NCBI RefSeq assembly: GCF_002632585.1 | Contig: NZ_NIBV01000001.1 | Span: 610,094-674,093, forward strand | Length of the DNA stretch: 64,000 nucleotides | Direction of reading: 5' to 3' | Source of the DNA: Xenorhabdus szentirmaii DSM 16338 | GTDB lineage: Bacteria > Pseudomonadota > Gammaproteobacteria > Enterobacterales > Enterobacteriaceae | Shown: positions 40,118-51,250 of the stretch, in pieces | How positions within the stretch are numbered: the first letter of the stretch is position 1 | Layout of the letters: the number at the start of each line of letters is the position of its first letter | Made by a program: the position numbers and the translations under genes | Notes under the pieces: generated by a model | The model's input: the letters and a program-made list of their open reading frames with translations, nothing else | The model's database searches: none | Told to the model about the DNA's origin: nothing

Positions 40118-41248
40118 TCAGGCGAAAAATTCCTTGATACGGGCAATGACGGTTTGCTGTTCTTCATCCGTAATGTTGTAGAACATCGGTAAACGGACCA
40201 GCCGTTCACTTTCACGGGTTGTAAAGCGATCTTCTCCGTGAAAATAACCACATTTCTCACCGGCCGGACTGGTATGCAATGAAACGTAGTGGAAAACACT
40301 CAATATGTCGTTTTCTTTCATGTAACGACTGAATTCACCGCGCTCTTGCATATCATTGAGCTTGATATAGAACATATGGGCATTATGTGCCAATCCTTCC
40401 GGAACGGTTGGCAGGATCAGGTGCCCGGCATCTGCCAAGGGCTTCAACGCCTGATAATAGTTATCCCACAATGCCAGACGACGCTGGTTGATTGTTTCCG
40501 CCATTTCCAGTTGCCCCCACAAATAGGCGGCTTGCAGGTCAGACATCAGATAACTGGAGCCGATATCACGCCAAGTATATTTATCCACTTGCCCACGAAA
40601 GAATTGACCGCGGTTAGTTCCTTTTTCGCGAATAATTTCAGCACGGGCAATCATGGATTCATCGTTGATTAATGTCGCCCCGCCTTCCCCGCCCGAGGAG
40701 TAGTTTTTGGTTTCATGGAAGCTGAAACAACCAATATGCCCAATCGTGCCCAAAGCCCGGCCTTTATAAGTCGACATAACGCCCTGTGCAGCATCTTCTA
40801 CGACATACAGGTTATATTTTTCCGCCAGTGCCATGATGGTATCCATTTCACAGGCAACACCCGCATAATGTACCGGTACGATGGCACGGGTTTTCTCTGT
40901 AATGGCCGCTTCAATCTGGTTTTCATCAATATTCATGGTGTCAGGGCGGATATCCACAAACACGATGGTAGCACCACGCAGAACAAACGCATTGGAAGTG
41001 GAAACAAAGGTATAGCTGGGCATGATAACTTCATCACCCGGCTTAATATCCAGCAGAATAGCCGCCATTTCCAATGACGCTGTGCAAGATGGCGTCAGTA
41101 ACACTTTCGGGCAGCCAAAGTGCTGTTCCATCCACGATTCACAACGTTTAGTAAATTCACCATCACCACACAATTTACCGCTGGCCATGGCCTGTTTCAT
41201 GTATTCCAGTTCAGTGCCGACGACAGGTGGTTTGTTAAATGGAATCAT
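40118..41248 (-). CDS. wecE: TDP-4-keto-6-deoxyglucose transaminase WecE
   Basis: PLP-dependent aminotransferase (DegT/DnrJ/EryC1 family) making TDP-4-amino-4,6-dideoxygalactose from the RffG product, with glutamate as donor. PLP binds the Lys in CFSFHETKNYSSGGEGG near residue 181; VVEDAAQG supplies the Asp that contacts the pyridine nitrogen. The start MIPFNKPPVVGTELEYM at 41248 gives 376 residues, as in E. coli; 16 upstream codons are open but unlike the family. Confidence 0.97.
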   Translation of the reverse strand: MIPFNKPPVVGTELEYMKQAMASGKLCGDGEFTKRCESWMEQHFGCPKVLLTPSCTASLEMAAILLDIKPGDEVIMPSYTFVSTSNAFVLRGATIVFVDIRPDTMNIDENQIEAAITEKTRAIVPVHYAGVACEMDTIMALAEKYNLYVVEDAAQGVMSTYKGRALGTIGHIGCFSFHETKNYSSGGEGGATLINDESMIARAEIIREKGTNRGQFFRGQVDKYTWRDIGSSYLMSDLQAAYLWGQLEMAETINQRRLALWDNYYQALKPLADAGHLILPTVPEGLAHNAHMFYIKLNDMQERGEFSRYMKENDILSVFHYVSLHTSPAGEKCGYFHGEDRFTTRESERLVRLPMFYNITDEEQQTVIARIKEFFA

Positions 41249-41249
41249 T

Positions 41250-41987
41250 TCATCCCCTATATAACCAATATGAGGTGCTCTCAATGATGGCACCATGACG
41301 AGTATAAAGACGCAAGGCAGCGAGGTTACTGATTTGTGTTGCTATTCTCAGACGTTGTATCTGATGGTAACGACACCACTGCTGCGCCGCCGACATTAAT
41401 TTGTTTCCAATTCCTTTGTGGTGAGTGCCTGGTAACGCAGCCAATAAACCAATGCGTGCTTCATCACTGCCCATATCCCTCAGGGTGACAAACCCAACCA
41501 TTTGGCCGAGTTCATCATTAATCAGTAAACATTCGTGATCAAACGTACCCAATACCGCTTTTTCTACCCAAGCGGCATAGAATCGGCCGCTGTCATCTGG
41601 CTGATACCACGGGGCACGAAAACGGCTGGCGGTAAATGCCTTAGCCGCAGCCGCCTTTAACGCAGGTATATCTCGTGATTTGGCCGCAATCAGCGCCGGC
41701 TCTGCATGATGTGCCACATTCGATCCAGAAAGGGCGGCATCAAGTGGCAAAAGTAAATCTGCCTCACCTTCCGCCAAAGAAAACCCCAAGGAAAATAAGC
41801 TATCAATGATGGCCGTTTGCCGGGTCGGGATCTTGGCCTGCACCAATGCAAACTCATCCAGTCTGGCGGTTGTGAGCGCTTCTGTTTCCGGCAATAAGGT
41901 TTCCGGTAATACATGCAGGCGAGCCGTGGATATACCAAAAAACTGGCTATCCCAAACCAACGGTTCAAGATTTGCGTGAATAGACAT
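41250..41987 (-). CDS. wecD: TDP-Fuc4N N-acetyltransferase WecD
   Basis: GNAT acetyltransferase that acetylates TDP-4-amino-4,6-dideoxygalactose to TDP-Fuc4NAc using acetyl-CoA. I start it at ATG 41987 ([17 protein letters not shown], like E. coli PVRASIEPLTWENAFFG), giving 245 residues; nine codons upstream are open. The acetyl-CoA site is [17 protein letters not shown] and the C-terminus [10 protein letters not shown] is conserved. It overlaps the end of rffH by 23 bp. Confidence 0.94.
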   Translation of the reverse strand: MSIHANLEPLVWDSQFFGISTARLHVLPETLLPETEALTTARLDEFALVQAKIPTRQTAIIDSLFSLGFSLAEGEADLLLPLDAALSGSNVAHHAEPALIAAKSRDIPALKAAAAKAFTASRFRAPWYQPDDSGRFYAAWVEKAVLGTFDHECLLINDELGQMVGFVTLRDMGSDEARIGLLAALPGTHHKGIGNKLMSAAQQWCRYHQIQRLRIATQISNLAALRLYTRHGAIIESTSYWLYRG

Positions 41988-42846
41988 TGAGCAAATCCAT
42001 GAGATATTTTCCATAACCCGTTTTCGCCAAACCCACTGCGGCCTCTTGTAACTGTTCTACATTCAGCCAGCCATTGCGCCATGCAATCTCTTCAAGGCAG
42101 GCGATTTTAAAGCCTTGCCGTTTTTCGACAGTTTGAACAAAAGTGCTGGCTTCTATCAAGCTGTCATGAGTGCCGGTATCCAGCCATGCAAAGCCACGCC
42201 CTAATAATTCGACGTTTAATTCACCACATTCCAGATACATTTGGTTAATGCTGGTAATTTCCAGTTCTCCACGCCCGGAGGGTTTTACCTGTTTTGCAAA
42301 ATCCACCACCTTGCGATCGTAAAAATAAAGCCCGGTCACAGCCCAATTGGATTTCGGCTGAACCGGTTTTTCTTCAATGGAAAGTACCCGATAGTGATCG
42401 TCAAATTCCACGACACCAAATCGTTCCGGATCCATAACCTGATAACCGAATACCGTCGCTCCCGTTTCGCGTGCCGCAACACTTTGCAGTTTGGGGCTGA
42501 ATGCCTGACCAAAGAAGATATTGTCCCCCAGAACCAGACAACAAGCGTCGTTGCCAATGAACTCTTCGCCAATCAAAAACGCTTGCGCCAGACCGTCCGG
42601 AGAAGGCTGTTCTGCATAGTTCAAACGGATGCCAAACTGTTCACCATTTCCCAGCAATCTTTTAAAGGCCGGCAGATCTTCTGGTGTTGAGATAATCAGG
42701 ATGTCGCGTATTCCGGATAACATCAAAACAGACAGCGGATAGTAAATCATCGGCTTGTCATAAATGGGCAATAACTGTTTTGATACGCCGCGTGTTATTG
42801 GATATAAACGAGAGCCGGAGCCACCAGCCAGTATAATTCCTTTCAT
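41965..42846 (-). CDS. rffH: Glucose-1-phosphate thymidylyltransferase (ECA)
   Basis: Makes dTDP-glucose from dTTP and glucose-1-phosphate, the first step to the Fuc4NAc donor. The 293 residues have the nucleotidyltransferase motif [20 protein letters not shown] with [12 protein letters not shown], the metal-binding Asp in CLVLGDNIF and [15 protein letters not shown]. RmlA-family; position in the wec operon shows it is the rffH paralogue. Confidence 0.96.
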   Translation of the reverse strand: MKGIILAGGSGSRLYPITRGVSKQLLPIYDKPMIYYPLSVLMLSGIRDILIISTPEDLPAFKRLLGNGEQFGIRLNYAEQPSPDGLAQAFLIGEEFIGNDACCLVLGDNIFFGQAFSPKLQSVAARETGATVFGYQVMDPERFGVVEFDDHYRVLSIEEKPVQPKSNWAVTGLYFYDRKVVDFAKQVKPSGRGELEITSINQMYLECGELNVELLGRGFAWLDTGTHDSLIEASTFVQTVEKRQGFKIACLEEIAWRNGWLNVEQLQEAAVGLAKTGYGKYLMDLLNVYSRKS

Positions 42847-42864
42847 GTGATCTCCTTGTTGGGG

Positions 42865-43935
42865 TTACTCATTTCCCAATCCAAGACGTTCCCCTGCATA
42901 AGAACCGTCCTGAACTCTGCGCCACCAATTTTTATTTTCCAGATACCATTGCACCGTTTTGCGAATGCCTGATTCGAAGGTTTCTTGTGGCACCCAACCC
43001 AGATCATGCTCAATTTTCGCGGCATCAATGGCATAACGCATATCATGCCCCGGCCTATCGGCCACATAAGTGATCAAATCACGGTAAGATGAAATGCCTT
43101 CCGGTTTTTCAGGGCACAGCTCTTCCAGTAATTCACAAATCGTTTCTACAACATCAATATTTCTACGTTCGTTATGCCCGCCAATATTGTAGGTTTCACC
43201 GGCTTCTGCCCTGGTAACCACCAGATACAACGCACGTGCGTGATCTTCCACATACAGCCAGTCACGGATTTGCTCTCCCTTGCCATAAACCGGCAATGAC
43301 TTCCCTGACAGCGCATTCAGGATCATCAATGGGATCAGTTTTTCCGGAAAATGGTAAGGCCCATAATTATTGGAGCAATTGGTGATCACGGTCGGCAAGC
43401 CATAAGTACGGCGCCATGCCCTGACCAAATGATCGCTGGATGCTTTTGATGCGGAATAGGGGCTACTCGGTGCATAAGGCGTTGTTTCAGTGAAAAAACC
43501 ACCGTCATCATGCAAGTCACCGTAAACCTCATCGGTGGAAATATGATGGAAACGGAATGCGTTCTGCTGTTTCTGATCCAACTGTTGCCAGTATGCGCGG
43601 GCCGCTTCCAGCAAAGTGTAGGTACCAATAATATTGGTTTCGATAAAAGCCGCAGGGCCATCAATGGAGCGGTCAACATGACTTTCTGCCGCCAGATGCA
43701 TGACAGCATCCGGTTGATACTGCCGGAATACCCGGTCCAGGTCGTCGCGCTGGCAAATATCCACCTGCTCAAACGCATAACGAGGATGATCGGCAACCAA
43801 AGCCAGTGACTCAAGATTACCGGCGTAAGTCAAACTATCAACAACAACAACGCTGTCTTCCGTCAGGTCGATAATGTGTCGAACCACCGCAGAACCAATA
43901 AAACCCGCACCGCCTGTAATCAGAATGCGTTTCAT
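42865..43935 (-). CDS. rffG: dTDP-glucose 4,6-dehydratase (ECA)
   Basis: NAD-dependent extended SDR enzyme forming dTDP-4-keto-6-deoxyglucose. The Rossmann motif is [12 protein letters not shown], with the catalytic Tyr-x3-Lys in [10 protein letters not shown] and the Thr-Asp-Glu triad in [12 protein letters not shown] use ATG 43935 (MKRILITGG), giving 356 residues; ten upstream codons lie inside wecC. The ATGA overlap with the wecC stop indicates translational coupling. Confidence 0.97.
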   Translation of the reverse strand: MKRILITGGAGFIGSAVVRHIIDLTEDSVVVVDSLTYAGNLESLALVADHPRYAFEQVDICQRDDLDRVFRQYQPDAVMHLAAESHVDRSIDGPAAFIETNIIGTYTLLEAARAYWQQLDQKQQNAFRFHHISTDEVYGDLHDDGGFFTETTPYAPSSPYSASKASSDHLVRAWRRTYGLPTVITNCSNNYGPYHFPEKLIPLMILNALSGKSLPVYGKGEQIRDWLYVEDHARALYLVVTRAEAGETYNIGGHNERRNIDVVETICELLEELCPEKPEGISSYRDLITYVADRPGHDMRYAIDAAKIEHDLGWVPQETFESGIRKTVQWYLENKNWWRRVQDGSYAGERLGLGNE

Positions 43936-45194
43936 CGCCAGACTCCTTTTGTATCCACAACCCATTTCTGCTTGATGGTATCGCCATGAATCGCTTTAAA
44001 CTGGCTGTGATCCACCAGCATTAATAGGATGTCAGCTTCTCTCAGGGCTTGTTCTGTATCACTCAGCTCTACCAGATCCTGAAGTGAATCAGGCAATTCA
44101 CGCACATTGGGTTCAACCGCCACTGTTTGGCCCGCGTGCCATTGTGCCACCATTTTCGTGATGTGCACGGCCGGACTTTCACGCAAATCATCAATGTTCG
44201 GTTTAAAAGCCAGACCAAAACAGGCGATTTTAACTTCATTTGCGCGTTTGCCACTTTCCGCCAGACAATCTGCCACTGCGGCTTTCACCTGATCAACAAC
44301 CCAAAGTGGCTTACCGTCATTGACCAGACGCGCAGTATGAATCAAACGGGATTGTTTCGGATTCTGAGAGACAATGAACCACGGGTCAACGGCAATACAG
44401 TGCCCCCCGACGCCCGGGCCGGGTTGCAGGATATTTACACGCGGGTGGCGATTCGCCAGACTGATCAGTTCCCATACATTAATGCCCTGTTCAGCGCAAA
44501 TCAGGGAAAGTTCGTTGGCGAAAGCAATATTGACATCACGGAAACTGTTTTCAGTCAGCTTGCACATTTCCGCCGTTTTAGCGTTGGTGATAACACATTC
44601 ACCTTCAAGGAAAATTTTGTAGAGTTCGCTTGCCCTGTGGGATGATTTAGCTGTCATGCCCCCCACTACGCGATCATTTTTAATCAGCTCCACCATCACC
44701 TGACCCGGTAAAACACGCTCAGGGCAGTAGGCAATATCAATATCTGAATTTTCGCCAACCTGCTGTGGGAATGAAAGGTCAGGGCGTGCCGCCGCCAGCC
44801 ATTCGGCCATCTGTTCTGTCGCGCCAACAGGTGAAGTGGATTCCAGAATAATCAAGTCGCCTTTTTTCAAAACCGGCGCGATGGAGCCTGCGGCTGAGCA
44901 CACATAAGCCATATCTGGCTCATGGTCACCTTTAAAAGGGGTAGGTACTGCAATCAGGAAAGCATCTGCAACCTGCGGGGTCGTCACCGCTTTCAGGTAA
45001 CCCCCTTCAACGGCAACTTTAACGACCTTATCCAAATCAGGTTCAACGATATGAATTTCACCACGGTTAATCGTTTCGACGGCATGCTGATTGACATCAA
45101 CGCCAATGACTGTTTTTTTACGGGAAGCAAATGCCGCAGCAGTAGGTAGGCCAATATAACCAAGACCGATCACAGAAATTGTTTCAAAACTCAT
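43932..45194 (-). CDS. wecC: UDP-ManNAc dehydrogenase WecC
   Basis: Oxidises UDP-N-acetylmannosamine to UDP-ManNAcA in two NAD-dependent steps. The 420-residue UDP-glucose/GDP-mannose dehydrogenase-family protein has the NAD motif [11 protein letters not shown], the conserved Lys/Asn segment [16 protein letters not shown], and the catalytic Cys in [15 protein letters not shown]. It overlaps wecB by 4 bp. Confidence 0.97.
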   Translation of the reverse strand: MSFETISVIGLGYIGLPTAAAFASRKKTVIGVDVNQHAVETINRGEIHIVEPDLDKVVKVAVEGGYLKAVTTPQVADAFLIAVPTPFKGDHEPDMAYVCSAAGSIAPVLKKGDLIILESTSPVGATEQMAEWLAAARPDLSFPQQVGENSDIDIAYCPERVLPGQVMVELIKNDRVVGGMTAKSSHRASELYKIFLEGECVITNAKTAEMCKLTENSFRDVNIAFANELSLICAEQGINVWELISLANRHPRVNILQPGPGVGGHCIAVDPWFIVSQNPKQSRLIHTARLVNDGKPLWVVDQVKAAVADCLAESGKRANEVKIACFGLAFKPNIDDLRESPAVHITKMVAQWHAGQTVAVEPNVRELPDSLQDLVELSDTEQALREADILLMLVDHSQFKAIHGDTIKQKWVVDTKGVWR

Positions 45195-46321
45195 AGTATC
45201 ACCTGATTGTTCTTCAATGCCTCAAGAATTCTCTGACAAGCTTGCCCGTCACCGTAAGGGTTATGGGCATGACTCATTTGTTGATAGGCAATTTCATCCG
45301 TCAATAAACGTGTAACTTCAGCCACGATAGTTTGGGTTTCTGTACCAACCAAACGTACTGTTCCCGCATCAACGGCCTCAGGTCGTTCAGTTGTATTACG
45401 CATAACCAGAACCGGTTTTCCAAGGGAAGGCGCTTCTTCCTGAATGCCACCTGAATCAGTCAAAATCAGGTAGGCATGATTCATCAGGTAAACAAATGGC
45501 AGGTAATCTTGCGGCTTGATAAGAATGACGTTATCAATGTCATGCAGAATACGCTTAACAGGCTCACTGACATTCGGATTCAAATGAACAGGATAAACAA
45601 CCTGAACATCAGGATGTGTTCTGGCAATTTGCGCCAACGCTTCACAAATACGCTCAAATCCTTTGCCAAAGCTTTCGCGGCGGTGGCCTGTCACCAAAAT
45701 CATTTTTTTATTCGGATCAATGAAAGAATAAAGCTCGGTAAGCTGTGCATACAGGTTTTCGTCATTCATGATGCGATCACGTACCGACAACAGAGCGTCG
45801 ATCACCGTATTGCCCGTCACAAAAATTCGGTTTCCGGCAATAGACTCTGTTAAGAGATTGTTTCGTGAGTTTTCTGTTGGAGCAAAATGATAGATTGCCA
45901 AGTGCCCGGCTATCTTACGATTAGCTTCTTCCGGCCATGGAGAGTATAGATCACCGGTTCTCAGCCCGGCTTCAACATGACCTACCGGAATATGTTGGTA
46001 AAACGCAGCTAAACTGGTTGCCATGGTTGTTGTCGTATCACCATGCACCAGCACGACATCCGGCTTGAACTCTTCCAATACAGGTTTTATGCCTTGCAGG
46101 ATACGACAGGTAATGTCGGTCAAATCCTGCCCTTTTTGCATAATATTGAGGTCAAAATCTGGTGTTATCCCAAACAAGTGCAATACTTGATCCAACATTT
46201 CTCTATGTTGGGCAGTCACGCACACTTTTGCGTCAAAGGCAGTATCCTTAGCCAATGCGTGTACCAATGGTGCCATTTTTATGGCTTCCGGTCGGGTACC
46301 AAACACAGTCAACACTTTCAC
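45191..46321 (-). CDS. wecB: UDP-N-acetylglucosamine 2-epimerase WecB
   Basis: Non-hydrolysing epimerase converting UDP-GlcNAc to UDP-ManNAc. The 376-residue two-Rossmann protein opens [40 protein letters not shown] and [21 protein letters not shown] are signature segments. Length equals that of E. coli. It is separated from wzzE by 146 bp, the longest gap in the operon, so an internal promoter is possible. Confidence 0.97.
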   Translation of the reverse strand: MKVLTVFGTRPEAIKMAPLVHALAKDTAFDAKVCVTAQHREMLDQVLHLFGITPDFDLNIMQKGQDLTDITCRILQGIKPVLEEFKPDVVLVHGDTTTTMATSLAAFYQHIPVGHVEAGLRTGDLYSPWPEEANRKIAGHLAIYHFAPTENSRNNLLTESIAGNRIFVTGNTVIDALLSVRDRIMNDENLYAQLTELYSFIDPNKKMILVTGHRRESFGKGFERICEALAQIARTHPDVQVVYPVHLNPNVSEPVKRILHDIDNVILIKPQDYLPFVYLMNHAYLILTDSGGIQEEAPSLGKPVLVMRNTTERPEAVDAGTVRLVGTETQTIVAEVTRLLTDEIAYQQMSHAHNPYGDGQACQRILEALKNNQVIL

Positions 46322-46467
46322 AGTGGCTCTCTTATTTTGTCTATCATTACTGATTTTTCCACGAAAAGGACGCTGTTAATCGCTATTTCCATCCCTGCTT
46401 CCGGGCAATACGCATACAAACTCCCGGAAACAGTCCGGATTTACTTTTCTCTGAATAATTTAATGAA

Positions 46468-47559
46468 TTAGTTACCTGAACTGATGTTACCTGAACTGAC
46501 AGTACGTGAACGCCTTACTAAAGCAATTCCTGCACCTACCAGCATACCAATCGCTCCCCACATGACCATCATGAAAGCGCGGCGAGGGCTGTCTCGGTTA
46601 ACAGGCTCTTCCGGTGTTCTGAGATAACGGTAAGTCGGGAAAGTCTTTTGTAAAGTCGGACCAAAATCCAATGTCGCGAGCATTGCTATGTTTTGGTCAT
46701 AATCAATGCTGTAATCAGGCCCTGTTGCTTCCAGTGTTTCAATCTGGCCTTGCAACAATGGCGTGCCCAACATAAACATTTTGGATTCAGGCAGTTCATC
46801 AATGGGAATGTTGGTTTGATTACGATGAATACCTTGTTTTTCTGCCACCTTCAATGACTGCTGCAAGACATTTAATTGGCGATTATACACTACCCGGGCA
46901 ACGCTTTCCTGACGTTTGACCAACGCTTTCAGTGATTGGGTCCGTGTTGCCCATGCCCCTCTGATTTCATTATTCAGATGGGTACTTGCCCGTTGATTAG
47001 CAAATTCAATATATTTGCGCAGCAATTGATTAGCTTCGCTTGCGGTGTCTGCAATTAATTTAATGCTGTCATTTAATTCTTTCTTATCAATACCTTGTGT
47101 AATCTGAATATTGTTGATCAGTTTTTCCAACAACTCGGCATCCGCTTTGACGCTATCGTCCCTGCGTTTTTTGTAGTAATCAGAATGAAGCCAGAATTCA
47201 CGGCGGGTATCATATGCCGAGAGCTGTATCATGAATTCCTTATATGCCATGTCCGGGATCGTCGGCAGCTGTGCTTCTGGTGAAGCATTGATGCGGGTAT
47301 CAAGATTGCGCAAAAATTGCTGTTGAGAATAATAGCTCCCCAAATTATTGGTGATCGGCAAATCGACAATGGCAATTGTGCTCCATTTTTGTGGCATCAG
47401 GTAAGATACTCCCAGAGCCACAGCAGCGAAAGTCATTGCCAGTGCGATAATCCATATTTTTCCACGCCACAGTGCATAGCATAATGTCCGAATATCCAAT
47501 TCATGCTCTATAGCAGGCTGATCCCGTTTAGATTTCGTTTCTGAGTTCACTGCACACAA
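46468..47559 (-). CDS. wzzE: ECA chain-length regulator WzzE
   Basis: Polysaccharide co-polymerase of 363 residues with two membrane helices flanking a periplasmic domain (about residues 55-325), controlling ECA chain length and the cyclic form. The Pro-rich segment before the second helix is RTPEEPVNRDSPRRAF, typical of Wzz proteins. The C-terminus ends SSGNISSGN, encoded by a 15-bp tandem duplication not seen in E. coli. Confidence 0.95.
   Translation of the reverse strand: MCAVNSETKSKRDQPAIEHELDIRTLCYALWRGKIWIIALAMTFAAVALGVSYLMPQKWSTIAIVDLPITNNLGSYYSQQQFLRNLDTRINASPEAQLPTIPDMAYKEFMIQLSAYDTRREFWLHSDYYKKRRDDSVKADAELLEKLINNIQITQGIDKKELNDSIKLIADTASEANQLLRKYIEFANQRASTHLNNEIRGAWATRTQSLKALVKRQESVARVVYNRQLNVLQQSLKVAEKQGIHRNQTNIPIDELPESKMFMLGTPLLQGQIETLEATGPDYSIDYDQNIAMLATLDFGPTLQKTFPTYRYLRTPEEPVNRDSPRRAFMMVMWGAIGMLVGAGIALVRRSRTVSSGNISSGN
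46472..46501. repeat. 15-bp tandem duplication at the wzzE 3' end
   Basis: GTTACCTGAACTGAT (46472-46486) is followed by GTTACCTGAACTGAC (46487-46501). In the wzzE frame it repeats the residues around SSGN. Confidence 0.9.
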
Positions 47560-47584
47560 CCTCTTTGATAAGCCAATATTTTGA

Positions 47585-48670
47585 TTAATGGCTTACTGCA
47601 CGACGCATACGACGTTTATGTCGCTTGATGAAACGGGCTACTCGCCACGCGCGTTTGATACAATAGCCATACAATACAAATGCAAGCAAAAACAATGCCA
47701 ACATTACCCACTCAGGAACAAAATCTAACCATTCGCCCATGATCCCAATAGATGCCAGTATCATTGCCGCTAAGGTAATCAAAATAAACGCCTGACGGGA
47801 AGTGAATCCGGCACGCATCACTAAATGATGAATATGTTGACGATCCGGAGAAAATGGACTCATTCCTTTACGTAACCGGCGGTACATAATCGCAACCATA
47901 TCCATCAATGGAATGGCAATGATCCATAATGCTGTCACCGGATGGATAGCCCGGCTTTCCCCTTGGCTTGTTGCTATTAGCAACCAGATGATAGTAAAAC
48001 CGATGAGAGTACTTCCCGCATCGCCCATAAATACTTTGAATCGTTTTCCAAATAATCCAAGGTTAAGGGCAATGTAAGGCAAGATCCCCGCAATGAACGT
48101 AAAACACCAAAATGCCAGTGCCATATCGCCTTTTGCGCACAGCAAAAATCCCAATGCGCCGAAAGAAACACAAGATAGCCCCCCCAACAGCCCGTCAATG
48201 CCATCCACCATGTTGAAAGCATTAATCGCTGCCCACACAGCAAATAAAGTCACAACGTAGCTGAATGGCCCGAGCGTCATGTCCCATGGCCCAAAGGCAC
48301 CGCCTATACTTTGGATCTTCAGGTCTGCGAAATACATCATGCAAGTGCCGATTAATGCCTGGATCGTTGCCCTGATCTTCACGCTGATATCAAAGCGGTC
48401 ATCGAGTGCACCGACAAAAACTAATACTCCCGCACAAACCAAATACCACCACTTATGTGGTATAAACTCTTTTGTGATAATAAAACCAAAACAAAGCCCA
48501 AAAAAAACAGATATTCCCCCAACTAAAGGAATTAGCCCACTGTGGTGTTTACGATAGTTGGGTTTATCAACCAAACCGATCTTTTTTGCTACTGTACGAA
48601 ATACAAACAAAAATGCGAATGAGAACATAAATACGCAAAAAATTTCGACAATCATGCTGGGAATATTCAC
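47585..48670 (-). CDS. wecA: Undecaprenyl-phosphate GlcNAc-1-phosphate transferase WecA
   Basis: Integral membrane enzyme with about 11 helices, 361 residues, that transfers GlcNAc-1-phosphate from UDP-GlcNAc to undecaprenyl phosphate, the first step of ECA and of many O-antigens. Catalytic cytoplasmic motifs are present: GALDDRFDIS, NMVDGIDGLLGG and KVFMGDAGSTLIGF, plus the His-rich DRQHIHHL loop. First gene of the wec operon, in order wecA-wzzE-wecB-wecC-rffG-rffH-wecD-wecE-wzxE-wecF-wzyE-wecG. Confidence 0.98.
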   Translation of the reverse strand: MNIPSMIVEIFCVFMFSFAFLFVFRTVAKKIGLVDKPNYRKHHSGLIPLVGGISVFFGLCFGFIITKEFIPHKWWYLVCAGVLVFVGALDDRFDISVKIRATIQALIGTCMMYFADLKIQSIGGAFGPWDMTLGPFSYVVTLFAVWAAINAFNMVDGIDGLLGGLSCVSFGALGFLLCAKGDMALAFWCFTFIAGILPYIALNLGLFGKRFKVFMGDAGSTLIGFTIIWLLIATSQGESRAIHPVTALWIIAIPLMDMVAIMYRRLRKGMSPFSPDRQHIHHLVMRAGFTSRQAFILITLAAMILASIGIMGEWLDFVPEWVMLALFLLAFVLYGYCIKRAWRVARFIKRHKRRMRRAVSH

Positions 48671-49066
48671 AATAACAACTCTCTGTAAAAATAATTATTG
48701 GGGTATTTACATTCGCTAATTATAGATGCCCCACTCAACATCAAAATTTATAAGTTTCCTGTGAACAAACAAGGCATCCTGATTTATAAAAATTAATCAA
48801 ATGAATCACGTAACTGGTGGTGCATGTTCAATTACTATTGAGCAACCCCTCACCCGACGTTCACTTAAAAACGCATGCTGAATAGTTCAATCTAATGCAA
48901 AGAATGTACCATTTTAGATCTAAAAACGATTACTCCACAGTTTTTTTCGTTCATCACTGTCCGATACCGTGGTTTAAAGATAACCATAAAAAAACGCCAC
49001 AAAAATGTGGCGTTTTGAAGAAGTCACTATTTTTACCTATTACAAAGTAATAGTTCAAACACAAGA
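48671..49066. other. rho-wecA spacer
   Basis: The 396 bp hold the rho terminator (48991-49016) at one end and, towards wecA, an AT-rich stretch that must contain the wec operon promoter. I could not place the promoter with confidence. No reading frame recognised. Confidence 0.6.
48991..49016. terminator. Terminator downstream of rho
   Basis: AAAACGCCACA pairs with TGTGGCGTTTT over 11 bp around AAAA, with A/T runs on both sides. It lies 51 bp past the rho stop codon. Confidence 0.9.
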
Positions 49067-50326
49067 CTATGAACGCTTCATGAAATCGAAGAATTCTTCG
49101 TTTGTTTTTGTCATAGCCAATTTATTGATGAGGAATTCCATCGCATCGATTTCACCCATCGGATGAATAATCTTACGCAGTATCCACATTTTCTGTAGCT
49201 CATCCTGTGTCGTAAGCAGCTCTTCTTTACGTGTACCTGAACGGTTGTAATCAATAGCCGGGAAGACACGTTTTTCAGCAATCTTACGGGACAGGTGCAG
49301 TTCCATGTTACCTGTGCCTTTAAATTCTTCGTAAATGACTTCATCCATTTTGGAACCTGTATCAACCAGTGCCGTTGCGATGATCGTCAGGCTACCGCCT
49401 TCTTCAACGTTACGAGCAGCACCAAAGAAACGTTTTGGACGATGTAATGCATTCGCATCCACACCACCAGTCAATACTTTACCTGACGCAGGAACAACGG
49501 TGTTATATGCACGCGCCAGACGGGTAATGGAATCCAGCAGAATGATAACGTCTTTCTTGTGCTCAACCAGACGTTTCGCCTTTTCAATGACCATTTCAGC
49601 CACTTGAACATGACGAGAAGCAGGTTCATCAAAAGTTGAAGCAATTACTTCACCTTTTACCAGACGCTGCATTTCGGTAACTTCTTCCGGGCGTTCATCA
49701 ATCAGCAGAACCATCAGGACACAATCCGGATAGTTATGGGCAATGTTAGCGGCAATATTTTGCAGCAACATGGTTTTACCGGCTTTTGGTGGAGCAACGA
49801 TCAAACCACGCTGACCACGACCAATCGGTGCTGCCAAATCCAGAACACGGGCAGTCAAATCTTCAGTAGAACCATTACCACGTTCCATGCGCAGACGGTT
49901 GTTGGCATGAAGTGGAGTCAGGTTTTCAAACAAAATTTTACTGCGTGCGTTTTCTGGCTTGTCAAAGTTAACTTCGTTAACCTTCAGCAGGGCAAAGTAG
50001 CGTTCACCTTCTTTGGGAGGGCGAATTTTCCCTGAAATGGTATCACCGGTACGGAGGTTAAAACGGCGGATTTGACTAGGAGAAACGTAGATATCGTCGG
50101 GGCCTGCAAGGTAGGAGCTGTCTGCGGAGCGGAGGAAACCAAATCCATCCTGTAATATCTCCAGCACACCATCTCCGAAAATATCTTCTCCGCTTTTCGC
50201 GTGCTGTTTGAGAATGGAAAAAATGATGTCCTGCTTACGCAGACGAGCCAGGTTTTCCAGCCCCATATTTTCGCCGAGAGTAATCAACTCAGATACCGGC
50301 GTATTCTTTAATTCGGTAAGATTCAT
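49067..50326 (-). CDS. rho: Transcription termination factor Rho
   Basis: Hexameric RNA-dependent ATPase/translocase. The 419 residues are the E. coli length: N-terminal RNA-binding OB/CSD domain with [22 protein letters not shown], Walker [13 protein letters not shown], Walker [11 protein letters not shown], the Q-loop in [22 protein letters not shown] and the R-loop. Very highly conserved. It is preceded by an unusually long leader with repeats (50327-51250), relevant because E. coli rho is controlled by Rho-dependent attenuation in its leader. Confidence 0.99.
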   Translation of the reverse strand: MNLTELKNTPVSELITLGENMGLENLARLRKQDIIFSILKQHAKSGEDIFGDGVLEILQDGFGFLRSADSSYLAGPDDIYVSPSQIRRFNLRTGDTISGKIRPPKEGERYFALLKVNEVNFDKPENARSKILFENLTPLHANNRLRMERGNGSTEDLTARVLDLAAPIGRGQRGLIVAPPKAGKTMLLQNIAANIAHNYPDCVLMVLLIDERPEEVTEMQRLVKGEVIASTFDEPASRHVQVAEMVIEKAKRLVEHKKDVIILLDSITRLARAYNTVVPASGKVLTGGVDANALHRPKRFFGAARNVEEGGSLTIIATALVDTGSKMDEVIYEEFKGTGNMELHLSRKIAEKRVFPAIDYNRSGTRKEELLTTQDELQKMWILRKIIHPMGEIDAMEFLINKLAMTKTNEEFFDFMKRS

Positions 50327-50577
50327 AATGGTGGGTTCTTTAACTCGGGGTATATCTCGAACTATGAACGTGAATGGTATGGCAGCGTTATCGGTGCCTG
50401 TTTATTTGTACCAAAAACGAATAACACCTTCTAACATATTAAATTATATTATAAGGCTTTAGTTTGAAGTACTCAGATTGATTTCAAAATAAGGCTGACA
50501 AACTGTCAAAGCACAACTGAGATAATAACAAAACATGGCTAATTCAATATAGGATTATCTACAAGAACACTCTCAGC

Positions 50578-50664
50578 GTAAGTACTGTTCAATGGTAAGT
50601 ACTATTCAATGTAAGTGTAAATACCATTCAATGTAAGTACCATCTCGCTAATGAATGTAAGTAT
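50578..50664. repeat. GTAAGTA direct repeats in the rho leader region
   Basis: GTAAGTA or GTAAGTG occurs at 50578, 50595, 50611, 50633 and 50657 (spacing 17, 16, 22, 24), with TTCAATG between most copies. Upstream of rho on its coding strand this reads TACTTACATTGAATG-like units. Confidence 0.85.
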
Positions 50665-50685
50665 TATCTCGGTGTGAACACTGTT

Positions 50686-50741
50686 TATAACTATCTATAT
50701 TTATAACAATCTATCTATTTATAACAATCTATAACTATCTA
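50686..50741. repeat. TATAACWATCTA direct repeats in the rho leader region
   Basis: TATAACTATCTA or TATAACAATCTA starts at 50686, 50702, 50720 and 50730, four copies in 56 bp, adjoining the GTAAGTA family. Confidence 0.85.
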
Positions 50742-51250
50742 CTATCACGAATGCAAACACTATTATGACGTTACAGAATGACGCTATAACAGCGCATACA
50801 ATTTCAACAGCATAGTTTCTTCAGAATAGTACCAGACAGACACTGTCTGAACGAACGCTATGCCTGACCAGCATGACAACGCCCTACTTTAAGAGATTCA
50901 GCATCAGAACGCCATCAGTGTACCAAGCTACATACTGAATGTCTGGTATATAGACTCAGAGACTTTATTACCAAATGCGATATGCTATCAGATGATTCAG
51001 AAGTAACAGATTTAACAGACATTATAGATTATTTAGTATGCAACATGCTTAATGTCAACTCTTTACGTCAATAAACTTCTCTATCAGTAATCAGTAAGCC
51101 ATTATTACCGAATAAAAAATTCATTCATGCAATGCTTCATACAAACATGTGGCCGCTAACTTATCATGCTTCTTAGCGGACGTCTAGCGGTCAATCGGAG
51201 AAATCACACTATCCACTAAACGCCCGTAATTACTGTGACCTGACTCTAAA

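Larger units (their letters stand above)
50327..51250. other. Long trxA-rho spacer (rho leader region)
   Basis: About 920 bp, against roughly 250 bp in E. coli as I remember. It holds two families of short direct repeats (50578-50741) and no gene I recognise. A possible sigma70 promoter for rho is TTGACA-N17-TGAAAT on the minus strand (50481-50509). A short frame MLEGVIRFWYK occurs in the leader, but it does not resemble E. coli RhoL. Confidence 0.6.

Noticed and set aside
40117..40299. Longer WzxE start at 40299
   Set aside because: The extra 61 residues are the wecE 3' end in another frame; 40116 gives the family N-terminus and length.
50327..50500. RhoL leader peptide
   Set aside because: The only short frame with a start (MLEGVIRFWYK) shares nothing with E. 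coli RhoL and overlaps AT-rich promoter-like sequence.
50578..50741. CRISPR-like array in the rho leader
   Set aside because: Units are only 7-12 bp conserved, spacing is irregular (10-24 bp) and there are no unique 30-bp spacers or cas genes.
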